Assembly: GCF_001045675.1 (NCBI RefSeq)
Contig: NZ_LEKT01000019.1
Location: 1 to 54,331, forward strand
Direction: 5' to 3'
Length of the DNA stretch: 54,331 bases
Source: Megasphaera cerevisiae DSM 20462
GTDB taxonomy: Bacteria > Bacillota > Negativicutes > Veillonellales > Megasphaeraceae
The position numbers and the translations under genes were made by a program. Shown here one piece after another: positions 1 through 7,838 of the stretch; position 1 is the first letter of the stretch, and every line of letters begins with the position of its first letter. The notes under the pieces are model-generated. The model searched no databases and was not told where the DNA came from. It saw nothing but the letters and a program-made list of their open reading frames with translations.

Positions 1-76
1 AAAAGCTATCTGGTAATATGTCAAGACCTTAAAAGAAAGATTTGAAGAAGAAATCCAGAAAAAAGGGTACACTTAA
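1..76 (+). pseudogene. possible 3' remnant of a gene, frame-disrupted
   Basis: Reading from the window edge, frame 1 stays open to about base 42 and frame 2 then reads on to a TAA at 74-76, ending ERFEEEIQKKGYT. Joining the two frames across the A-run near 31-37 gives a plausible charged C-terminal tail. This could be the end of a gene with a one-base frameshift next to the IS110 element, or chance. The rest lies outside the window, so no function can be given. Confidence 0.2.
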
Positions 77-125
77 CAAACCTTTCCCTCAATCTCAAAA
101 AAAGAGAAAGTATGTTCGCTTCGTA

Positions 126-1421
126 TTAAGCTTGGTCTACTCTGTTGGAAGAGTAGAGCTGATGCTTGGCCAGCAATCCAAATATCAGTCTGACTAACTT
201 ACGAGCGGTGAGCGCGAGTGCCCGTTTGTGCTGATGTGTTTTCACTTCAGCATACTTCTTCTGGTAAAACGCAGCGAATTCGCTGCAATGGTTCTTTACA
301 TGGCTGGTAGCTTCCAAAAGGTAATACCTCAGGTAGGCATTTCCCGCCTTGGATAAGGGAGTATCTTCCCCGGTGAATCGGGATGATTGGTTTTCACGCC
401 ATACGAGGCCGGCATATTTCGCTAATGCCTCTTGGGAGTGAAATGCACCAATATAGCCGATTTCCGAAAGGATGCCAGCCGCCATGACGGGACCTATCCC
501 TGGGATAGACAATAAGCATTGGTAGGCATTGGGGTCCAGGCCCCGGAGTGTTTTCTCAATAGCCTTATTTACCGCCCTGATTTCTGCCTTATAAGTAGCA
601 ATGACGGTGAAGGATGAGGCAATGGAAACGGTCAGTGGCTCATACAAGCATTTGTCTAACCGGTACGAATTCCGGGCCGCTTGCTTTAACAAGCTGGCCG
701 TGTCCTCGGGAACTGGAAATCGATTATGTCCCTTTTCACAGAGGTAGTGGATGAGGTCTTCCATCGGCATGTCAATGATCTCTTCGGTAGAGAGAAAGTC
801 GGTAAGAACCGAAGAGGCCGTAGCCCCAAAGCTATGGGAAAAGGGTTGTTCATCCGGGTCCAGCATAGAGAATTCGCTGAACTTGAGGAAGATGTTGGAA
901 AGCATGTAGGCCTTTTCACGGGTCATGGCTTTCGCTAAATGCAGCCGATGGCGTGTCAGGCGCTGTAAAGCTAAGAACTGACTGCCGCGCCAGGGCTGAG
1001 TTGTAATCCGGTTGGCACGAGCGAAATCGGCGATGACAAAGGCATCCATGGCATCGTTCTTACCCAGGTCGATGAAGGACTTTTTATAGTTCCGGATGAC
1101 CTTCGGATTCAAACAATACACGAAGGTGTGGAACGGAGCCAGGACGTCACAGGAGGATAAGTAGTTGGCAATGTGGATTCCATAAAAGGAAGTCGATTCC
1201 AACGCGATAATTAATCTGGAAAGGTCCGAACGGGATGGGAGAGCGATCGCCAATCGTTGGGCCAGTTCCACGGCGCCGGGCTGATTATTGGCTACTTTGA
1301 AGCGTTGTAATGGTTTCTGAGATTCAAAATCCAGGAGTACTACAACATGGCTGCGGGAGCCAATGTCAACCCCAACAAAAAGAGTAGAAAGAAGATCTGC
1401 CTTCTTCAAACAAAACACCAC
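126..1421 (-). CDS. IS110 family transposase
   Basis: A 431-residue DEDD transposase of the IS110 family, which moves its element as a circle and inserts it at a target chosen by a bridge RNA. The N-terminal RuvC-like domain shows GVDIG (D19), IALES (E75) and KNDAMDA (D123, D126). The C-terminal Transposase_20 region starts near LLSIPGIGPVMAAG and carries the SKAGNAYLRYYL motif with the candidate catalytic serine. The length fits an intact family member. The listed start is GTG; a TTG five codons in has a better-placed AGGTGG and is an alternative. About 230 bases of non-coding DNA precede the gene, as expected for the IS110 (not IS1111) group. Element ends are not visible because this family has no terminal inverted repeats. 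Confidence 0.9.
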   Translation of the reverse strand: MVFCLKKADLLSTLFVGVDIGSRSHVVVLLDFESQKPLQRFKVANNQPGAVELAQRLAIALPSRSDLSRLIIALESTSFYGIHIANYLSSCDVLAPFHTFVYCLNPKVIRNYKKSFIDLGKNDAMDAFVIADFARANRITTQPWRGSQFLALQRLTRHRLHLAKAMTREKAYMLSNIFLKFSEFSMLDPDEQPFSHSFGATASSVLTDFLSTEEIIDMPMEDLIHYLCEKGHNRFPVPEDTASLLKQAARNSYRLDKCLYEPLTVSIASSFTVIATYKAEIRAVNKAIEKTLRGLDPNAYQCLLSIPGIGPVMAAGILSEIGYIGAFHSQEALAKYAGLVWRENQSSRFTGEDTPLSKAGNAYLRYYLLEATSHVKNHCSEFAAFYQKKYAEVKTHQHKRALALTARKLVRLIFGLLAKHQLYSSNRVDQA

Positions 1422-1660
1422 CTTTCCGGCTAAGGATAGAAGGGTGAACAGGGATTATCCTGATCTTAATGGCTGACTGCATCCTCGCGAATGAGCATTC
1501 ACCCGTGAGAATCAACGTTGCTGGATCCATTCTCGCCCGGGGACGCAATATCTGTGTAAGCAGTATGTGACAACTAAGGCAGGCGTCAAGCTTTTTGAGC
1601 AGTCACCGTAAGACAGGCCGCAAGGAGAAAAAGACGTTCCCTGGCCACCAATCTCTATTA
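1422..1660 (-). mobile_element. IS110 5' non-coding end, candidate bridge-RNA region
   Basis: This non-coding stretch lies directly upstream of the IS110 transposase start. In the IS110 group this end encodes the structured bridge RNA with target-binding and donor-binding loops (established for IS621 and relatives). I see no ORF here, and the stretch contains several short inverted repeats. The outer limit of the element is a guess. The RNA call rests on position and family knowledge, not on a traced secondary structure. Confidence 0.4.
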
Positions 1661-1758
1661 GTAATTGTAGCATCAGGATGTTCCCATGAAAAATTATTTT
1701 ACACCGTAAGCGAGGCGGAAATCTTGCTTACAAATATATTATACGAGGAGCTATCATT

Positions 1759-4697
1759 ATGAATCGTATTTACAAAGTTATTTACAGTAAGGTGAAGCAT
1801 TGTTATGTAGTGACTTCGGAATTTGCGAAAGCTAATACCAAAGCAAGCAATACGGGCAGTAAAACCAAAACAGCAGCCGTTGCAGCAGCTGTGATGTTAG
1901 CTATGTCCATGGGGGGGGGGGGGCTTTAGTCCTTGCAGATGATACGACAGTGCCGGCAGATACGGTGCAGAACGAACAACAGAATCAGATTGCGACAGAT
2001 CCGGCGACACTTTTTGCTTTACAGGAAATAGCACTGAAAAGCGGTAAACAATCTCCTGCGGCGCTAGCAGAGTTGCCAAAAACAAGCCAACCGGCGGCCA
2101 ATACCGTAAGCACGGAAAAGACAGAGACACTGGCTGCGAAAATAGACGAACCGGTCACCGAACAGCAATCGGCAGTAAATGAAAATGGATTTTATGTGTC
2201 CAATGGACAAGGAACATATAATTCACTGACAAAAGACGGTCTCTGGGTTGGCGGAACCAATGATACTACGGGACTTCATGTCGATAACAATGGAAAAACG
2301 ACAATATCTGACGGTACCCATACGACGACGATTGATGCGGACAGTGTTACAACAGGGACACTCCATGCTAAAACGGGTGAGATTGAAGAAGATCTGACAG
2401 TAGGCGGCAAAGCGACTGTCGGTAATCTCAAGGTTAACGGCTCTGAAACAGTAGCCGGAGACAGCCATATTGGCAGAAATCAATATGTTGATGGTAATTC
2501 CTATGTAGGGAAAAATAGTATGGTAGAAGGAGCGGTATCTGTCGGCAAAGACCTTACCGTTCAAGGTCAATCTAATTTGAAAAATACAACCGTAGATGGC
2601 ACTCTTGGCGTGACGGGCAGTGCAACCGTAGATAAAAACCTGACAGTCCATGGCCAAAGCAATTTGAAGGATACAGATGTAGACGGAGACCTCGATGTTA
2701 CAGGCAGTACTACTGTGGGGGCAGGTCTTACGGTCCAGGGCCCAAGCAATCTGAAAAATACAATCGTAGATGGCACCCTTGGTGTAACCGGCGATGCCAA
2801 TGTAGATAAAGATCTGACGGTCACCGGCCAGTCCAACCTGAAAGATACGACGGCAGACGGTACGCTGAGCGTAACCGGCAATGTCACCGTGGATCGCGAT
2901 CTGACGATCAATGGCACATCGAACCTGAAAAATAGGAACGTCGGCGGTCAATTAGATGTTACTGGCAGCGCTGTAGTCAAGCAAAATCTGGAGGTCCAAG
3001 GCAATACGGATCTGCAGGGAACGACAGTACATAAGAACCTTGCGGTAAAGGGCAATGAAATTGTTGATGGCAATAGTGCCATAGGCGGCGATCAGGACGT
3101 CGCTAAAAACTCTCACATCAAAGGTAACAGTACGATTGACGGTACTGCGGCGATAGGTAGTAATCTGACTGTAGGCGGTACTACATCGTTAAAAAATACG
3201 CTTGTGCAGGGAACGCTCCATGGAACAGGGAATGTTACCTTGGATAAGGATTTGGCTGTAGGCGGAAAATCCTATTTGAAAGATACGGATGTAAACGGTA
3301 AGCTGACGGCTGATACGGCGGTCATCGGGCAGACTGTAGAACTGTCGAAAGACGGCATCAAACTATCGGATAAGAATTATTGGAAGCCCAATGGCGGCAT
3401 GGAAGTGACCCAGGGAGACAGCAAGCTTTCCGTCAATGATCAGAACGTATTTATTGCTCATGGTGCTAATACTGTAACCGTAGATGGACAAGGTACGACC
3501 ATCACGGGAAATACCATGCTGAATAACGATCTGACAGTAGCAGGAAAGACCCATCTGAAAGCCGTCGATGTAGACGGCAAGCTCAACGTGGGCGACAATA
3601 TTCATACGGATAAAGGTGTTATTGCAGAGGGCGGCCTGTCGGCGGCGGGCGATAAATTCCATGTCGATGGAACTACTGGTAATGTACGAACTGCTGGCAG
3701 TCTCGCCGTGGGGGGAACATCTACGCTGCATGATACAGATATGTACGGCAATCTGAATATATATGGCAAAGAAAAAGTTGCCGGAGACAGCCAGATTGGT
3801 GGTAATCAGCGAGTCAATGGCTATTCTCATATTGTGGGAGACAGCTATGTCGATGGGCAGCAAATTGTAGGCGGTAATTCTCATGTCAAGGGAAGCAGTA
3901 CTGTCGATCAGGATCTCACCGTGAGCGGCAAGACGGCACTGAACGATGAACTGGAAGTCACGAAAGGTATTTCCGCAGCTGGTGGAAACTTCACTGTAGA
4001 CGGAACGAACGGCACTACGACGTTTGGAACATCCAATACGGCACCAAACGGTACTGTCAAGGTGGATGCAGTCAATGGCAGCGTCCGTGCAAATAGAGCG
4101 TTCCTGATTGGAGAGGGAGCTGTCAAAGATGCTGCGCTGGATGCCAAGGGCCTGGCCGTAAAGAGCAATGATGCAACAGTTACCCTCAGCACGCAGGTTA
4201 CGCTGGATAAAGCTGGTCTGAAAGCAGCGAGCGATGACGCTGCGGTCACACTGGGTGACAAAGTCACGCTGAATAAAGAAACCTTGACATTGAAAGAAGG
4301 CGGCATCTCGGCAGCAGATGGGAAGTTCAGTGTAGATAAAGCGACAGGGAATGTGGCAACGGCAGGCACGTTAGGCGTAACCGGCAAGACGACTCTGAAC
4401 GACGAACTGGAAGTCACCAAAGGGATTTTCGCAGCTGGTGGAACCTTCACGATAGCGGAAACGACGGGAAATGTAGCAACGGCAGGCACGTTAGCCGTGA
4501 GCGGCAAGACGACTCTGAAAGACGAATTGGAAGTCACGCAAGGAATTTCTGCAGCTGGTGCAAACTTCATGGTAGACGGAACGACCGGTAAACTTACAGC
4601 TGCCAGCGGTAGATGGATGCAGAGCGTTCCTTGTCTGAACCGCGGGGAGGCAGCAAAAATCATTTTCAAGAGGCGCTTGTTCTGGCCAGTAAAGTAG
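1759..4697 (+). CDS. trimeric autotransporter adhesin, N-terminal part, phase-off and 3'-truncated
   Basis: Front part of a YadA/Hia-type surface adhesin. An ATG at 1759, after GAGGAG, begins an extended signal peptide region (MNRIYKVIYSKVKHCYVV...) followed by a hydrophobic AAVAAAVMLAMSM core. A run of 13 G (1911-1923) follows. With 13 G the signal frame hits TAG at 1927, while the adhesin continues in another frame as GALVLADDTT, so 14 or 11 G would restore fusion. The open part then runs about 900 residues of beta-helix-like stalk, including six 29-residue repeats (2547-3068) and 40-residue repeats near the end. After about 4612 the sequence stops resembling adhesin: the last 28 codons read bioW-like DNA out of frame. 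There is no membrane anchor, so this piece alone could not be displayed. From the first in-frame GTG the open frame is 1950-4697. Confidence 0.8.
1911..1923 (+). repeat. poly-G tract (13 G), candidate phase-variation switch
   Basis: Thirteen consecutive G lie inside the signal-peptide coding region of the adhesin. The ATG at 1759 and the downstream adhesin frame differ by one base across the tract, so this allele is off. Slipped-strand mispairing at such homopolymers is an established way of switching surface proteins. Homopolymer sequencing error is the main alternative. Confidence 0.8.
2547..3068 (+). repeat. six tandem 87-bp repeats in the adhesin stalk
   Basis: Six back-to-back 87-base units begin at 2547, 2634, 2721, 2808, 2895 and 2982, with no indels between them. 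Each encodes a 29-residue unit of the pattern KDLTVxGxSNLKxTxVDG followed by xLxVTGxxxVD. The last unit is the most diverged. The exact period supports expansion by unequal recombination within a stalk domain. Confidence 0.85.
4356..4595 (+). repeat. two tandem 120-bp repeats near the adhesin break
   Basis: Two 120-base units (4356-4475 and 4476-4595) each encode about 40 residues beginning ATAGTL and continuing with GKTTLxDELEVTxGI. A partial copy lies near 3920. The recognisable adhesin sequence ends within about 20 bases of the second unit. Confidence 0.75.
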
Positions 4698-4810
4698 CGC
4701 ATGCTCCGCATAGTATGGCAGAGATTTGTATATCTGACGATCCTGAGGCTGTCAGGAATATTGATTTTACGAGCCCGGTCAGATGTTGTAAAATAAAGGT
4801 ATCTGAATAG
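4613..4810 (+). pseudogene. bioW: 3' fragment of a bioW-like gene (6-carboxyhexanoate--CoA ligase)
   Basis: This frame opens exactly where the adhesin stops (TAG at 4610-4612 just before it). Its 65 residues include HFQEALVLASKVA and AEICISDDPE, which I recognise from memory as the C-terminal signature of BioW, the pimeloyl-CoA synthetase of biotin synthesis (B. subtilis has EALALASKV and AELCWSDDPD). The last 20 residues do not match well. The N-terminal roughly 190 residues are absent, and nothing else of a biotin operon is nearby. It ends 19 bases before the next start. It reads as the leftover of a gene cut by the same event that broke the adhesin. Confidence 0.5.
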
Positions 4811-4829
4811 AGCTTAGGAGGACAGAACG

Positions 4830-6239
4830 TTGAATAAATATCATCAGGTGACTCCCGCTGTATTGACAGCGCTGCAGGCGATTGTGGGAGAGAAATATGT
4901 GTATACGGATCGTGATAAATGCATCCCGTATGAATGCGATGAAGGAGTGGGAAAGGAATATATCCATATGCCGGAGGCTGTGGTACTGCCGGCTGATGCA
5001 GCGCAGACCGCGGCGATTATGCGGCTGGCCAATAGGGAACGTATTCCTGTCGTGCCGCGCGGTGCCGGGACGGGATTGGAATTTGGCGCGGTAGTCAATG
5101 AATTTGGTGGGATTATCCTCAGTACGGAACGGATGAACCGGATAGTAGAAATCGATGCGGAGCGCTTATATATGGTCGTCGAGCCCGGCGTGGTGACGGC
5201 GGTGCTTCAGGAGGAGGCCGAAAAGCAAGGTCTGCTGTATGCCGGAGATCCTTGCAGCGGCGACAGCTGCTGTATCGGCGGCAACGCGGCGACGAATGCC
5301 GGCGGCAATCGGGCTGTCAGGTATGGGACGACGCGCGATCAGATTTACAGTATCGAGGTTGTGACGCCAACCGGTGAAATCACGACCTTTGGCAGTCGTT
5401 TGAAAAAGGTATCGACAGGATATCCTCTGGAAAAGATCATTATCGGCTCGGAGGGAACCTTGGGAATTATTACGAAGCTGACGCTCCGGCTGGTGCCGCT
5501 GCCGCAGCATACGGCCCATATTTTGGCGGTATTTCCGTCAGTCGATACGGCGTTGTCACTGGTTACGGCGCTGCCGAAGGAGGGTATCGAAGTAACGTGC
5601 CTGGAGTTTATGGATCATGAGGTCATCCGTGTTGTCGGGCAGTATCTGGATGAAAAGCAGCCCTATGCTGATCAGAATGGGAACTACATGATCATACAGC
5701 TGGATGGCAAAAGCGAGGCGGATCTGGATGACGGCTGCATAGCCGTAGATGAGGTGTGCCGTCAGTGCGGCGCCATGGAGGTATTTGCCGCCGATGCGGC
5801 AAAGGTGTGGAAGGTTCGCAAGGTTTTTACGGAGGCATCGGCCGCCGAGTGCCCTGTTGCCGCCATGGAGGATTTTGTCGTGCCTCCGGATCAGCTGAAA
5901 GAATTGCTGGATCAGCTGCAGGCGGTTGGAAGGACGCAGCATATTTCTTTCCGCGGCGTCAGCCACGCCGGCGACGGCAATCTGCATCTTGACGTCTTGC
6001 GCCGCGGCTTTACAGAGGAAGAAAGCCAGGAGAAGGTCGAGGCTTTTGAAGATACGGCATATCGTATTGTGTATTCGCTGGGCGGCAGGATTTCCGGCGA
6101 GCATGGCATTGGCCAGAAACGAAAAAAATGGCTGGCCCGGTATACGGATCCGGTGGCGTTACAGCTCATGAAGGCTGTCAAAAAGGCCTTTGATCCCAAC
6201 GGTATTTTGAATCCGGGAAAGTTATTTGATATGGAATAG
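4830..6239 (+). CDS. FAD-linked oxidase, glycolate oxidase / D-lactate dehydrogenase type
   Basis: A 469-residue flavoprotein of the GlcD/D-lactate dehydrogenase family, which oxidises a 2-hydroxy acid to the 2-oxo acid. An FAD-binding PCMH domain occupies roughly residues 40-220 (VVPRGAGTGLE, GGNAATNAGGNRAVRYG, IIGSEGTLGIITK). The FAD-oxidase C domain follows, with SHAGDGNLH and the terminal GEHGIGQKRKKWL motif. The start is TTG at 4830, nine bases after AGGAGG. Related anaerobe enzymes pass electrons to EtfAB, but no etf genes are in the window. The substrate could be lactate, glycolate or 2-hydroxyglutarate; sequence alone does not decide. Confidence 0.85.
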   Translation: MNKYHQVTPAVLTALQAIVGEKYVYTDRDKCIPYECDEGVGKEYIHMPEAVVLPADAAQTAAIMRLANRERIPVVPRGAGTGLEFGAVVNEFGGIILSTERMNRIVEIDAERLYMVVEPGVVTAVLQEEAEKQGLLYAGDPCSGDSCCIGGNAATNAGGNRAVRYGTTRDQIYSIEVVTPTGEITTFGSRLKKVSTGYPLEKIIIGSEGTLGIITKLTLRLVPLPQHTAHILAVFPSVDTALSLVTALPKEGIEVTCLEFMDHEVIRVVGQYLDEKQPYADQNGNYMIIQLDGKSEADLDDGCIAVDEVCRQCGAMEVFAADAAKVWKVRKVFTEASAAECPVAAMEDFVVPPDQLKELLDQLQAVGRTQHISFRGVSHAGDGNLHLDVLRRGFTEEESQEKVEAFEDTAYRIVYSLGGRISGEHGIGQKRKKWLARYTDPVALQLMKAVKKAFDPNGILNPGKLFDME

Positions 6240-6251
6240 AAGGGCAACGCA

Positions 6252-6299
6252 AAAGAATGCTGTTCGTCCGGGAGGTGTGCCGGATGGACAGCGTTCTTT
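6252..6299. terminator. bidirectional hairpin between convergent genes
   Basis: About 20-base arms (6252-6271 and 6280-6299), with three mismatches or wobbles, lie between the convergent FAD oxidase and PflA-like genes. The arms begin with AAAGAA and end with TTCTTT, so the hairpin can act in both directions. Confidence 0.6.
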
Positions 6300-6304
6300 C
6301 GTGG

Positions 6305-7225
6305 CTATTGAGATGCTTTCAGTATGCCTTCGCCATGGAAACTGGGAATAAAATCTGTACTGGCGCTGGCCTTTTCCTGGACAAAGCCGTCTTCGATGCC
6401 GCTGTCGAAAAGGTATTGCTCGGCTTTGTCATATTCCGCATCCGTCAGGGTACGATTGATTTCCGGATAGTCGGCTGCGCTGCCGCAGGGGACGTATTGA
6501 CGCATGAGGCTGAATAATACCTGTCCCTCCGTGAAATGGTCTGCTGCCCAATCAATGACGCGTTTGGTGTTTTCGATACAGTCAGGAAGGATGAGATGGC
6601 GAATAACGACGCCCTTTTGCAGCATATTATCGTCATCCAGCTCATACGGGCCGACTTGGTCGTACATACGCAGAATGGCCTGGGCGGCAATGTCCGGATA
6701 ATCGGCAGCGCCGCTGTATTTTTGAGCCAGATCAGCATCCATGTATTTAAGATCGGGCAGGTAGATTTGAATATGGCCGGCCAGTCTGTCGATTGTCTCT
6801 GTCGTTTCGTATCCGCCGCAGTTGTAGATGACGGGAACTGGCAGCGGCTCCTGCAGGCTTTCCAGTATAGCTTGTATATAAGGCGTCGGGGTAACCAGGT
6901 TTATATTGTGTGCGCCGCGGCAGATCAGCTCACAGTAGATTTCACGCAGACGGGCTGGGCTAATGGGGATACCGGTGTGACCGCTGCTGATTACGCTGTT
7001 TTGGCAGAAGCAGCAGCGCAGATTACACCCTGTAAAAAATACGGTGCCGGAACCGTGCTTGCCGCTGATGCAAGGCTCCTCCCACTCGTGGAGAGCCGCT
7101 CTGGCAGCGACAGGCTGCAAGGGGCTGTGACAGTATCCAGGCATTGTGCGATACGGCGTATAGGTAAGGCTGCGGACGACTCCGCACTGCCGGGGACAGT
7201 CGCGGCAGGGTGTTTTTGATGACAT
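6305..7225 (-). CDS. radical SAM protein, pyruvate formate-lyase activase-like
   Basis: A 306-residue radical SAM protein of the PflA-like group (COG1313 type). The [4Fe-4S]/SAM motif CxxxCxxC is at C67, C71 and C74 (GCNLRCCFCQN), and a cysteine-rich N-terminus (CRDCPRQC) may bind a further metal site. The start chosen is the ATG nine bases after AAAGGAG; an upstream in-frame ATG sits too close to that site. No glycyl-radical enzyme lies next to it, so its target is unknown. It is convergent with the FAD oxidase and shares a terminator with it. Confidence 0.8.
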   Translation of the reverse strand: MSSKTPCRDCPRQCGVVRSLTYTPYRTMPGYCHSPLQPVAARAALHEWEEPCISGKHGSGTVFFTGCNLRCCFCQNSVISSGHTGIPISPARLREIYCELICRGAHNINLVTPTPYIQAILESLQEPLPVPVIYNCGGYETTETIDRLAGHIQIYLPDLKYMDADLAQKYSGAADYPDIAAQAILRMYDQVGPYELDDDNMLQKGVVIRHLILPDCIENTKRVIDWAADHFTEGQVLFSLMRQYVPCGSAADYPEINRTLTDAEYDKAEQYLFDSGIEDGFVQEKASASTDFIPSFHGEGILKASQ

Positions 7226-7422
7226 GATATGCATCTCCTTTGCGTATTTTTTTATTATACCACACTGCGCAGATTGCGGGGGCTATACCCGACGTGCGAA
7301 AAATACTGAATGAGATACAATCAAAGCGGAGTGTATGCCGTATATAGGATGCTAACTATTAAAAGTCAAGTCTAAATTTGAAGCTTTTTGAATGAATTAC
7401 GGATGAGAGGGTCATACAGAGG

Positions 7423-7832
7423 GTGAAACGGTATCTGAAAAGCGGCATTATGGAAAACGGTGTTGTCGTAAAGATAGAGGAAGGGTTGCCGCAGGGCGGC
7501 AGCCTGTTCCTCTTACTAGCCAACAGCTACCGCGACAAATGTTTGCCAGAAGAGATGTTCCATGCGTCCGCTGCGCAGATGACATTATACTTTTGGGAAA
7601 AAGCTGACACGCCGCGGAGGCGGCCTGCAACCGCAGGGATTATTGGAGAATATTCCAAGCGAGGTCATTACACATGGCGGTAACAAAAGAAAGACTGGTA
7701 CGCTGGGGCTTCTATGATATAGCCACAACATACCAGTCAGTGTACGTAACCTATTGAACCCGCCGTGTACCGAACAGTATGCACGGTGGTGTGAGAAGAC
7801 GGGAAGCTAGGCACTCCCTCCTACTGATTATT
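7423..7832 (+). pseudogene. ltrA: group II intron remnant with reverse transcriptase fragments
   Basis: The first frame reads VKRYLKSGIMENGVVV then EEGLPQGGSLFLLLAN, the conserved core of intron-encoded reverse transcriptases. It decays after about 45 residues. Around 7678-7757 another frame gives RLVRWGFYDIATTYQSVY, like the end of the maturase/RT. It is followed at 7756-7795 by a domain-V-like element (GAACCCGCCGTGT ... GCACGGTGGTGTGAGA) and a domain-VI-like tail ending near 7830. The palm catalytic motif and the 5' half of the intron are gone, so it should be inactive. It abuts the 3' end of the first cstA. Confidence 0.75.
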
Positions 7833-7838
7833 CTTATT

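Noticed and set aside
2223-2951. Long minus-strand open frames inside the adhesin (also 3363-3884 and 3908-4711)
   Set aside because: They mirror the repeats of the plus-strand gene, have no ribosome sites and show no family features.
2547-3068. CRISPR-like regular repeats
   Set aside because: The 87-bp units are contiguous, coding and diverged, without spacers.
6536-7219. 227-residue plus-strand open frame opposite the PflA-like gene
   Set aside because: Shadow frame; the radical SAM motif is on the minus strand.
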